DNA of 64,000 nt, taken from Ammoniphilus sp. YIM 78166 (GTDB lineage Bacteria; Bacillota; Bacilli; Aneurinibacillales; RAOX-1). Below are positions 8,897 through 17,161 of this stretch, in pieces. A model generated the notes under the pieces. That model had not been told where the DNA came from. It did no database searches and was given only the letters and a program-made list of their open reading frames with translations. Location: positions 815,277 through 879,276 of the forward strand of contig NZ_SDLR01000004.1 in NCBI RefSeq assembly GCF_004522215.1. The letters run 5' to 3'. Made by a program: the position numbers and the translations under genes. Position 1 is the first letter of the stretch; the number at the start of each line of letters is the position of its first letter.

Positions 8897-9092
8897 CGAA
8901 TCACCGCCAATATTATTACGATAATCTTATTCTAAGTCGTATTAACAAAATTTGCTATATTTTTTATCCAATTTTTACTTATATAGAACTTTAGTACGAA
9001 CTATAGGATAATAAGTAGGATAATAGATTCATGTCTTTATTCCTTATTGGTTTTAAAATAAGCTTAGAAGCATATTGGAAAGGGTATCTATT

Positions 9093-10391
9093 ATGGTCAT
9101 TCAACCCGAGTGGTCCTCATCATGTGGACTTTTTTATGGTGATAATCTTCTTATCATGCAAGAATTAAAGAAGCAAGGATACGAAGGGCAATTTAGTATG
9201 ATCTATTTTGATGGACCTTTTAATTCAGGATGGGTCTTTTCGTCATACAGTGAGGAATTAAAAGAAGAGATTGTGGATCCGTGGAACGAATGGAAAACGA
9301 TAAGAAACTTTTTTAATCCCGGGGATTATCGCAATGATTATAGAAAGAGAATAGAGGTCGCCAAGCATCTGTTAGCCGATGAAGGGATCTTGGTCTTTCA
9401 TACTTCACAAAAAGAAGGGCATTATTTAAAGGTCATCCTTGATGAGGTGTTTGGAGAGAGACAATTTCTCGGCGAAGTGGTTTGGAAGTTTGCTAATGGT
9501 CCGGTCTACCAAAAGGCTCAGTTTGGGTTAAACCATGAAACCTTGTTTTTTTATGCGAAATCGGAAGCGTTCACGAAGAAAGCAGAGAAGTGCTACTCCT
9601 CCGTTTGGGATGATATTGGAACTTACGATGACATGCAAGCAGAAAATACCTATTATGCTACCCAAAAGCCTGAAAAGCTAATCGAGCGGATACTCGATAT
9701 GACGACCGAGGCCGGCGCACTCGTGGGTGATTTCTACTGTGGAAGTGGAACGCTGCCCCTTGTCGCCCAAAAAATGAATCGGAGATGGATTGCAAGCGAT
9801 AACTCAAGGATTGCGATTCAAACGGCTGTCAAGAGACTTTCAACCCTAGGTATTGAGGCCTCGGTTCATCAGATCATCGAAGACTTTAACCTGGAGTATC
9901 TGCAGGAGAAAGAGTATACAAAACGTTCAGAGATTCCTTTTTCCCTTTATGAACTTAAGGGACTAAAACGGGAGCTAGGGGATGTTCCTATTAAGATTAA
10001 TGCCTTTGATTATACCGATGATATTGATCTGATAGGGGATCATTCGGTAGTCTATCAGTTTATAATGCCTGGAAGGTCATGCAAGAGCAGCCGGGTTCCC
10101 CGACCAGTGCCAGCAGGGGACGGATTGAGGGTCTCAGCTCCTTTTGAGTGGATATATTTTCATCTGAAACATGGGAAGATTGAAGAGTATAATTACCATG
10201 TGGATCAGGGAGAGATGGAGGATCGAGTGAAACGTTCTCTTCTCCGACTTAATGGAAATTGGATTAAGGAAAAAAAACGATATGATCATTATGAGAGATG
10301 GATAGATATCTTCGGCCACTCGTATGTTGTCCGAAAAGAAAGGAAGGAGGGGGAGAATTGGGCAAGACAGCTATTGTTATTGGAGGGCTAA
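9093..10391 (+). CDS. Solitary beta-class DNA methyltransferase with unusual motif IV
   Basis: N6-adenine/N4-cytosine methyltransferase-like protein of 432 residues. Motifs occur in the beta-class order: motif IV as FDGPFNSGW (about residue 43; normally DPPY), motif X as ATQKPEKLIERIL, motif I as DFYCGSGT and motif II as WIASDNS. The C-terminal 140 residues are not recognised and may contact DNA. ATG 9093 is preferred because GGAAAGGG lies 8 nt upstream; an in-frame TTG at 9075 exists. No restriction subunit is adjacent, so this is an orphan enzyme or an RNA/other methylase relative. Its 3' end overlaps the next gene by 34 nt, implying coupling. Confidence 0.75.
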   Translation: MVIQPEWSSSCGLFYGDNLLIMQELKKQGYEGQFSMIYFDGPFNSGWVFSSYSEELKEEIVDPWNEWKTIRNFFNPGDYRNDYRKRIEVAKHLLADEGILVFHTSQKEGHYLKVILDEVFGERQFLGEVVWKFANGPVYQKAQFGLNHETLFFYAKSEAFTKKAEKCYSSVWDDIGTYDDMQAENTYYATQKPEKLIERILDMTTEAGALVGDFYCGSGTLPLVAQKMNRRWIASDNSRIAIQTAVKRLSTLGIEASVHQIIEDFNLEYLQEKEYTKRSEIPFSLYELKGLKRELGDVPIKINAFDYTDDIDLIGDHSVVYQFIMPGRSCKSSRVPRPVPAGDGLRVSAPFEWIYFHLKHGKIEEYNYHVDQGEMEDRVKRSLLRLNGNWIKEKKRYDHYERWIDIFGHSYVVRKERKEGENWARQLLLLEG

Positions 10392-11035
10392 AAGGGATTG
10401 GGCGGGCGATTAGTCAGGATCTAGTCCATCATGGTTTTACCGTGTATGCCACCACTCGTGAGGAAGTAGCGGATACCGGGAGTGAACATCTGATTCCTCT
10501 TCAACTGGATGTTACAAGTGAAGAAGATGTGGAAATAGCAATGAATCAGATTGGAAAAGATCGGCTATCACTCGATGTGCTGGTGAATAATGCAGGAGTT
10601 GGCGTGTTTAAAGCCTTCGAGGAAATCACGACTCAGGAGTGGGAGAATGTATTCAAGACCAATGTACTGGGGATTTTACAGTGCACGCAAAAAGCTTTTC
10701 CACTGCTAAGGCAGAGGGGCGGTCGCATTATCAATGTGAGTTCGATTGCCACCGAACGAAAGCTCCCCTTCAATACCGTCTATGCCGCTTCTAAGCATGC
10801 GCTTAGGGGATTTGGCGGCGTATTAGGGGAAGAGTGGGCTCCGTATCATATTTTTACTACGAATCTACATTTAGGAGCTACGTATACGGATATTTGGAAG
10901 GATGCAGAAGGATTTTCGGCTGAGGATATGCTTCATGTTGACGATGTGGCTCGCGTGGTCAGCTTTATTGCAACGACCCCCCTCCATGTGAGAATAGATG
11001 ATATCACGGTAACACCTCCTAAGGGAGTGCTGTAG
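10358..11035 (+). CDS. Short-chain dehydrogenase/reductase
   Basis: Classical SDR of 225 residues. A glycine-rich dinucleotide motif (GGLKGIGRAI) opens the protein, then NNAG (about residue 70) and the catalytic YAASK with an upstream serine in INVSSIA. The TTG at 10358 is chosen because AAGGAGGGGG precedes it by 4 nt and the Rossmann motif begins right after it. The start lies inside the methyltransferase gene and the stop is 2 nt from the next gene. The substrate is unknown and the grouping with a methylase and a c-di-GMP enzyme gives no clear clue. Confidence 0.85.
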   Translation: MGKTAIVIGGLKGIGRAISQDLVHHGFTVYATTREEVADTGSEHLIPLQLDVTSEEDVEIAMNQIGKDRLSLDVLVNNAGVGVFKAFEEITTQEWENVFKTNVLGILQCTQKAFPLLRQRGGRIINVSSIATERKLPFNTVYAASKHALRGFGGVLGEEWAPYHIFTTNLHLGATYTDIWKDAEGFSAEDMLHVDDVARVVSFIATTPLHVRIDDITVTPPKGVL

Positions 11036-11037
11036 CT

Positions 11038-13557
11038 ATGTCGTTAAAAAAGAAATTAGCCATTATCTTTTCCTCAGTTGTAACCATTGTTTTGGTCATC
11101 AATAACACCCTATTCTATTTTTATACCCAAGATCTCTTGCAGCAGGACCAAGTGAAGCAGATGGAGCTGTTGGCTAAGGAGATCAGCATTTCCATTGAGC
11201 ACTCTCAGTATGGAGCGAATTACGTAGAAGATTTGATTGGGGAAAAGTTGCGTGTGGCTGGCTTGGCTGCCCAGTATGCCCTGGATCCAGACATCGAGAA
11301 GGTCTCTGATGAAGAACTGGTTGCTCTAAGTGAAAAGCTTGGCGTATCCTATATCACTTTAATGGTTCAGGAGCAGGATGATATCAGAGGGGTAAAATCA
11401 TCCGATCCGAAAGAACGAGATCTGAGTACCAAGGAATGGGGCTATTGGTATACAGCCTTCCAGCAGTTATTTGAACACAAGCAGGTGACGATCCCTGAAG
11501 GGCAAAAGCTCAAAAATTATTGGGCAGGCCCGATGAACGTCTCCGCTTCCGACCCTAATCATGTGGATAAATGGGGCTATTATTACGATGGGACTACCAA
11601 CTATATCATCAGCCCCTATATGCGAGACAAGCAGATCATGGATTTCAAGGATCAGATTGGTCCCGTAGCCGTCATTCAAAAAACTTTAAGCAGCAACCCG
11701 GTTTTATTATCCATTACCGGCTTTAATCCACGGACATTTGGACACCCGCCTGTGTATACCGAACAGAATGGCCAAAAGTTTGTGGAGCTGGCTAATCAAG
11801 AAATCCAATTTGGCGATTATAAGTTTCAACAAGAAGAGTTGGATGTTCCAGCGGTAAGAATGGCGATGGAATCGGGAAACGTCGTTAGCTTCTTAGCGGA
11901 ATGGAGTGGCCAAGCTGTTTTAAAGAGCTTTATTCCTATTCTGGCTGAAACGCCTTATGTGATCGGAATTGTTACCGATTATAAGGTGGTACAAGAAGTG
12001 CTAGATAAGCAGCTGCTCAATAGTCTGATTATTTCTGTGATTGTCCTTGTCTTTGTTTTTTGCATCAGCTATCTCTTGGCCGACTACATTGTGAGGCCAC
12101 TCAACCGAATTCTGCAGAAAGTCAATGAGATCGCGGAAGGCAATATTGGGTCCCAGGTGAAAATTGACCGCCGAGATGAACTTGGCTTGCTATCCAACGG
12201 TGTAAATAAGATGTCAACTAACCTGCTCAACTATACAAACGAAATTCAATACCAGGCAAATCACGATTATCTGACCGGTCTGCCTAACCTGCGATTGTTT
12301 AACCAGATCACTTCGGAAAAGGCCGCTGAAGCCAACCAATCCTCGTTTGCGATCTTGTTTTTGGATCTGGATAAATTCAAATTTGTCAATGATATGCTGG
12401 GACATGCCGCGGGAGATCATATTCTCAAAGCGGCAGCGGAGCGCGTGACGAGTCTTCTACAGGACGGAGAAACCTTGGCTCGCATTGGCGGAGATGAATT
12501 TTTGCTGCTGCTTCCGAATAGTCAGCGGGAGAGGGCGAAGGAGACGGCGGAACGTATCAAGAAAGAGTTTGAAAAGCCGTTCGTTTATGGAGGTAACGAG
12601 TTCTTCATAACGGTAAGTATCGGAATCAGTCTTTATCCTACCGATAGCACGGATGTAGAGGCGATTGTCAATAATGCGGACATGGCCATGTATCGGGCAA
12701 AGGAGCGAGGCCGAAACAACTACCAGTTCTACTGTTCGGATATGAATGAGGCGATTCAGCGAAGAGCGCTGTTGGAAAAAGGGATGCGCCGAGCGCTGGA
12801 GCGAGGGGAGTTCATTCTTCATTATCAGCCCCAGGTGGATATTCAGACGGGAATTCTCACGGGGAATGAAGCGTTGATTCGTTGGCATCATCCGGATTTG
12901 GGCATGATTTCCCCGATGGAGTTTATTCCCTTAGCAGAAGAAACGGGATTAATCAGCATGATGGGAGAATGGATCATCCGTACAGCCTGCAAACAAAATA
13001 AGCAGTGGCAAGAAAACGGATTCCCGCCTATGCGGATCTCCGTCAATCTGTCCGTGCACCAGTTCCAGCAAATCAACCTGGTGGATCAAGTCAAAGAGGC
13101 GCTGGAGGCAACTGGCTTAGATCCACAGTACCTGGAGCTTGAGATTACGGAAAGCATCGCGATGTATAACGAGGAATATGTGATTTCTAAGCTTCAAGCC
13201 CTGAAAAACCTTGGGGTGAAGATTGCCATCGATGATTTTGGCACAGGCTACTCTTCCTTAAGTTACTTGAGGAAGTTTCCAATTGACTGCCTCAAAATTG
13301 ATAAATCCTTCGTGCGGGATATTGGCGATGAATCCGATGCGATGATTATTAGTACGATTATGGCCATGGCCCGCCAGCTCAAGGTAAATGTGATTGCTGA
13401 AGGAGTCGAAACGGAGGAGCAGCTTGATCTCTTGCGAGAACTCCAATGTAATGAGGCACAGGGTTATCTGTTTAGCAAGCCGTTATCGGTTGAAGACTTT
13501 AATCGGTTGTTTCAGGGAATTCAAGAAGCTGCCATGACTAAGATCAGTAAGGTTTAA
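11038..13557 (+). CDS. HAMP-GGDEF-EAL c-di-GMP enzyme
   Basis: Membrane sensor of 839 residues. A transmembrane helix at about 8-30 and another at about 328-350 bracket a 300-residue extracellular sensor that looks Cache-like. HAMP follows (about 350-400), then GGDEF (about 410-570, RIGGDEFLLLL intact) and EAL (about 590-830). The EAL catalytic motifs are EALIRW, LEITESIA and IDDFGTGYSSL, all intact. It could both make and degrade c-di-GMP. The ATG is 2 nt after the SDR stop and GGAG lies inside that gene's end, so the two are co-transcribed. Confidence 0.93.
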   Translation: MSLKKKLAIIFSSVVTIVLVINNTLFYFYTQDLLQQDQVKQMELLAKEISISIEHSQYGANYVEDLIGEKLRVAGLAAQYALDPDIEKVSDEELVALSEKLGVSYITLMVQEQDDIRGVKSSDPKERDLSTKEWGYWYTAFQQLFEHKQVTIPEGQKLKNYWAGPMNVSASDPNHVDKWGYYYDGTTNYIISPYMRDKQIMDFKDQIGPVAVIQKTLSSNPVLLSITGFNPRTFGHPPVYTEQNGQKFVELANQEIQFGDYKFQQEELDVPAVRMAMESGNVVSFLAEWSGQAVLKSFIPILAETPYVIGIVTDYKVVQEVLDKQLLNSLIISVIVLVFVFCISYLLADYIVRPLNRILQKVNEIAEGNIGSQVKIDRRDELGLLSNGVNKMSTNLLNYTNEIQYQANHDYLTGLPNLRLFNQITSEKAAEANQSSFAILFLDLDKFKFVNDMLGHAAGDHILKAAAERVTSLLQDGETLARIGGDEFLLLLPNSQRERAKETAERIKKEFEKPFVYGGNEFFITVSIGISLYPTDSTDVEAIVNNADMAMYRAKERGRNNYQFYCSDMNEAIQRRALLEKGMRRALERGEFILHYQPQVDIQTGILTGNEALIRWHHPDLGMISPMEFIPLAEETGLISMMGEWIIRTACKQNKQWQENGFPPMRISVNLSVHQFQQINLVDQVKEALEATGLDPQYLELEITESIAMYNEEYVISKLQALKNLGVKIAIDDFGTGYSSLSYLRKFPIDCLKIDKSFVRDIGDESDAMIISTIMAMARQLKVNVIAEGVETEEQLDLLRELQCNEAQGYLFSKPLSVEDFNRLFQGIQEAAMTKISKV

Positions 13558-13577
13558 CAAAAATAAGAAAGTGTAGT

Positions 13578-13607
13578 GGGCCTCCTTCGTGGGAGTCCCT
13601 TTTTTCT
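13578..13607 (+). terminator. Terminator after the GGDEF-EAL gene
   Basis: GGGCCTCC, loop TTCG, then GGGAGTCCC followed by six T. Confidence 0.8.
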
Positions 13608-13707
13608 TTCTAATCCGACAAAATGTGACAAAAGTCCTAAAGGGATTGATTGGATATAGTCGAATTGAAATAGGTAAATGTTACCTGTGTAGAAAGGAGG
13701 TGTAGAG

Positions 13708-14523
13708 ATGTCTATGCGACTGATGAGAAAGGTTGGATTTTCCGCTGCCCATTATTACCGGATATCGAGCTGGAGTGAGGAAAAGAACCGACAGATCTTT
13801 GGGCCATGCAGCAGTCCCTATGGCCACGGGCATGATTATAGTTTAGAAGTGACGGTCGAAGGAGCTTTAGATGTTAAGTCTGGGATCGTTGTCAACATTA
13901 CCGATATGGATCGAGTAATCAAGGATGTCATCGAAAACGAGTTTGATGGGCGGTTCTTGAATCGGGAACATCCTTATTTTGAAACGGTCGTACCGACTAC
14001 CGAGAATATCGTAAAATACCTTTGGAATACGTTGAAGGATAAATTTAGGCCTCATACCCTTCAGAAAATCAGGCTGTATGAACATGCATTCCTATTTGCC
14101 GAGAAGGAGGAAGGACCCTTGGTGCAATTCACGAGAAAATACCACTTTAGCGCGGCGCATCGTCTGCATAGCGACCAGCTGAGCGATGAAGAAAACCAGA
14201 GAATCTTTGGGAAGTGCAATAATCCCTACGGTCATGGCCACAATTATTACCTCGAAGTCAGCGTCAAAGGGGAAATCGATTCGGTCACAGGGATGGTTAC
14301 GAATATGGCCGATTTGGATGAGATTGTGCAGCGGGAAGTACTTTCTAAGCTTGACCATAAGCATCTGAATTATGAGGTGGAAGAGTTTAAGCATTTGAAT
14401 CCGACGTCAGAAGTCGTTGCGATGGTGGTGTATCAGATGCTCGAACCTCATTTACCGCAACTGCACAAGATCGGAATCTGGGAGACCGAGAAGAATTATT
14501 TTGAATATGTTGCTGCACCATAA
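13708..14523 (+). CDS. Tandem 6-pyruvoyl-tetrahydropterin synthase/QueD-family protein
   Basis: Protein of 271 residues made of two fused PTPS domains (about 1-130 and 137-270), where the family is normally one domain of 120-150. Both keep the zinc histidines (FSAAH and GHGH) and the cysteine before them (GPCSSPYGHGH, GKCNNPYGHGH). The second also has the catalytic Asp-His pair (LDHKHLN) and the late glutamate (WETEKNY). The first reads FDGRFLN, so the catalytic histidine is missing there. The second half closely resembles eukaryotic-type PTPS. No queC, queE or queF is nearby, so the role in queuosine, folate or another pterin is open. AAAGGAGGTG precedes the ATG. Confidence 0.88.
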   Translation: MSMRLMRKVGFSAAHYYRISSWSEEKNRQIFGPCSSPYGHGHDYSLEVTVEGALDVKSGIVVNITDMDRVIKDVIENEFDGRFLNREHPYFETVVPTTENIVKYLWNTLKDKFRPHTLQKIRLYEHAFLFAEKEEGPLVQFTRKYHFSAAHRLHSDQLSDEENQRIFGKCNNPYGHGHNYYLEVSVKGEIDSVTGMVTNMADLDEIVQREVLSKLDHKHLNYEVEEFKHLNPTSEVVAMVVYQMLEPHLPQLHKIGIWETEKNYFEYVAAP

Positions 14524-14562
14524 TAAAACCTCCCTTGCGTAAAACGCTGGGGAGGTTTTATT
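14522..14562 (+). terminator. Terminator after the tandem PTPS gene
   Basis: AATAAAACCTCCC and GGGGAGGTTTTATT form a long stem with a T-rich 3' arm. Confidence 0.85.
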
Positions 14563-14600
14563 ATGTGGATTATAAAAAAAACGACAGGAGGAACAACGCT

Positions 14601-16343
14601 GTGTATGACTTGCTGATCGTCATGTTAGAGCGTATGGGTATTATTGTGACGGTGGCCTTCGTCATGACCCGATTTGCTTTTTTCCGCCAGACGATGAACC
14701 GGCAGCAGGTCACTCGTTCCCGGGAGGGCGTCGTGATGCTGATGTTCGGTTTTTTTGGCATTATCGGGACGTATACCGGGGTTGCCTTCAACCCCGCTTT
14801 AGGGGAGTTCTCCGGATGGTCCGTTGCCTTGGATGAAGAAGAAGCTTTGGCTAATTCTCGGGTAATCGGCGTGGTTGCGGCAGGATTGTTAGGAGGTTAC
14901 CGGGTCGGTTTGGGAGCAGGGCTGATCGCAGGGATTCACCGATTTTTGCTGGGAGGCTTCACGAATGTGGCGTGCGGGGGGGCCGCTCTACTTGCGGGAT
15001 GGTTGGCAGGATGGTTCCATCACAAGATGCCAGGGCGCAGGCTGGAGCTTCCCACGGCATTCGCAGTTGGGGCGCTTGCCGAAGCGATTCAAATGCTGGT
15101 AATTCTTCTGGTGGCGCGTCCTTTTACGGAGGCTTGGCTGCTCGTGCAAAGTATTGGATTGCCCATGATCCTCGCAAATGGAGTCGGATGCAGTTTATTT
15201 ATTTTGATCATTCGAAATGTATTAAACGAAGAAGAGCGCGCGGGTGCCATTCAAGCGCAAAAAGCCCTGCGGCTGGCCAGTCTTACTTTACAGCATATGC
15301 GGAAAGGTTTGACGGCTGATTCGGCCCGCGCGACTTGTGAACTGGTGCATAATGAGGTGGGGGTCAAGGCGGTTGCCATGACAGATGGCGAAGTGATCCT
15401 GGCTCATGTGGGCGCGGAAAGGGAAAGGGAAAGGGAAAGGATCGGAGCGGCGGAGATCAGGAGGGTGCTCGAAGCTGGGGAGCTGGCCGTCGTACAAGCC
15501 CCATCTGCTGTGATTGCTCCTTTGAAACGCAAGGAGGAGACGATTGGGACGATCATTTTTTATTTTCGAGAAGGGAAGGAGGTTTCGTTTCTGGCTATGG
15601 AGCTGATCAAAGGACTGTCCACCCTGCTTAGCCACCAGCTAGAAATTGCGGAAGCCGACCGCTACCATAAGTTGGCCAAGGAAGCGGAGATCAAATCCTT
15701 GCAGGCGCAGATCAGTCCGCATTTTCTATTTAATGCGCTGAACGTAATCGTGTCGCTCATTCGTACAGATCCGATGAAGGCGCGAAAGCTGCTCGTTTCG
15801 TTATCTCACTTTTTCCGGCAAAATCTTACCGGTACCACCACGTCATGGACCACGATCGAAGCGGAGCTGAATCAGGTGAAGGCTTACCTGAATATTGAAG
15901 AAGCCCGTTTTGTGGACAAGCTTCGAGTAAGCTATGAGGTGGATGAGGAAGTTCTTCATTACGAGATCCCCCCTTTGACCCTGCAGCCCATCGTGGAAAA
16001 TGCCATTAAGCATGGAATCCATGGGATGGAGAAGGATTGTGAGATCGTGATTCGGGTGGAAAAGGGGAAGGATGGAGCACGGGTCAGTGTGCAGGATAAT
16101 GGTCAAGGCATGGGGAGTGAGCGGCTTCAGAAGCTTGGAAAGGAGCAGCTGGCCTCCGCCGAGGGAACGGGGATTGGACTTTATAATACGAATCGGCGCC
16201 TCACGATGATGCTAGGGGAAGAATCGGCCATTCAAGTGGAAAGCCATCTAGGCCAAGGCACGCTCGTTTATTTTAATGTCCCCAAATTCAAGAAGGAGGG
16301 ATCGACGGATGAAAAAACGTATCAAAGCGCTAATTATCGATGA
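14601..16343 (+). CDS. lytS: LytS-type sensor histidine kinase
   Basis: Kinase of 580 residues: a 5TMR-LYT membrane domain (about 1-190, with ERMGIIVTVAFV, FNPALGEFSGW and GLGAGLIAGIHR), a GAF-like region (about 215-340), and the LytS-family kinase core with the phospho-acceptor in QAQISPHFLFNAL. The C-terminal ATPase has PIVENAIKHGI and DNGQGM. GTG 14601 follows AGGAGG by 10 nt; an upstream frame extends into the previous terminator and is rejected. Residues ERERERER arise from four GAAAGG hexamers at 15417-15440. It overlaps its response regulator by 35 nt. With the adjacent CstA gene this recalls BtsS or YpdA pyruvate sensors. Confidence 0.9.
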   Translation: MYDLLIVMLERMGIIVTVAFVMTRFAFFRQTMNRQQVTRSREGVVMLMFGFFGIIGTYTGVAFNPALGEFSGWSVALDEEEALANSRVIGVVAAGLLGGYRVGLGAGLIAGIHRFLLGGFTNVACGGAALLAGWLAGWFHHKMPGRRLELPTAFAVGALAEAIQMLVILLVARPFTEAWLLVQSIGLPMILANGVGCSLFILIIRNVLNEEERAGAIQAQKALRLASLTLQHMRKGLTADSARATCELVHNEVGVKAVAMTDGEVILAHVGAERERERERIGAAEIRRVLEAGELAVVQAPSAVIAPLKRKEETIGTIIFYFREGKEVSFLAMELIKGLSTLLSHQLEIAEADRYHKLAKEAEIKSLQAQISPHFLFNALNVIVSLIRTDPMKARKLLVSLSHFFRQNLTGTTTSWTTIEAELNQVKAYLNIEEARFVDKLRVSYEVDEEVLHYEIPPLTLQPIVENAIKHGIHGMEKDCEIVIRVEKGKDGARVSVQDNGQGMGSERLQKLGKEQLASAEGTGIGLYNTNRRLTMMLGEESAIQVESHLGQGTLVYFNVPKFKKEGSTDEKTYQSANYR

Positions 16344-17040
16344 TGAACGCTATTCTCGCGAGGAGCTGTTGCATTTGCTAGAGGCCCATGACTCGATTCA
16401 AGTGATGGGCGCAGAGGAATCCGCGACGGCGGGCCTAGCTCAGATTGCGGACATGGAGCCAGATGTAATTTTTCTCGATGTTGAAATGCCCAAGATGTCA
16501 GGGATGGAACTGGCTAAAGTGATTCAAAAGCTCAAAAAGCCCCCGCTGGTTGTCTTTGCCACCGCCTATCCAAATTTTGCCGCGGAAGCCTTCCGTTACC
16601 AGGCGATCGATTACCTGCTTAAGCCGTTTGATGAAGAACAGCTGGCCGTGACGGTTCAGCGGATTGAACGGGCGCTTCAGATGACCCCGGTAGAGCCGGA
16701 GGCGACTCCAAAAGGAAAATTAGCGGTGGAAGGAGAAAAAGAAATTGTCTATCTTTCTCCGAGCGAAATGGTCTATATATCCCGTGAGGAAAATAGTACG
16801 CATATCTACACGGAGAACCAGATGTATGAGATCAAGCTGACTTTAAAAGAGCTAGAGCAGCGGCTTAAGGATTACGCCTTTGTCCGCATTCATAAAAGCT
16901 TCCTCGTCAACCTAGACTATATCCAAAAGCTGATCCCTTGGTTTAATGGAGCCTACCATCTGGAGCTGATGGGACGAAAAGAGACCTTACCAGTCAGCCG
17001 AAATTATGTGAAATCGCTTCGGGATCGCCTAGAGCTGTAG
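16309..17040 (+). CDS. lytR: LytTR-family response regulator
   Basis: Response regulator of 243 residues: a receiver domain (1-120; acidic DDE near the start, phospho-acceptor Asp in IFLDVEMPKMSG, conserved Lys in LLKPFD) and a LytTR DNA-binding domain (about 140-243, with IYTENQMYEIKLTLKELEQ and FVRIHKSFLVNLDYI). The ATG follows AAGGAGGGATCGACGG inside the kinase gene. Its likely target is the transporter gene downstream, which has a 21-bp-spaced direct repeat just after this gene's stop. Confidence 0.92.
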   Translation: MKKRIKALIIDDERYSREELLHLLEAHDSIQVMGAEESATAGLAQIADMEPDVIFLDVEMPKMSGMELAKVIQKLKKPPLVVFATAYPNFAAEAFRYQAIDYLLKPFDEEQLAVTVQRIERALQMTPVEPEATPKGKLAVEGEKEIVYLSPSEMVYISREENSTHIYTENQMYEIKLTLKELEQRLKDYAFVRIHKSFLVNLDYIQKLIPWFNGAYHLELMGRKETLPVSRNYVKSLRDRLEL

Positions 17041-17073
17041 CATGTTAATTGGTAAAACGGACATGTTAAGGGG
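17041..17073 (+). promoter_or_regulatory. Candidate LytTR-type operator (direct repeat, 21-bp spacing)
   Basis: CATGTTAA occurs at 17041-17048 and again at 17062-17069, exactly 21 bp apart, each followed within a few bases by GG. LytTR regulators typically bind two direct repeats spaced about two helical turns. A TATACT -10 lies at 17125-17130 with no good -35, which fits activator dependence. Confidence 0.6.
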
Positions 17074-17161
17074 CAATTTCTGCATCTTGTTGGTGAAAAC
17101 CTCCTGTGTTCACGCTTTCACGCTATACTGAAGGCACGAATCATTGGAAGGAGGATTTCAC

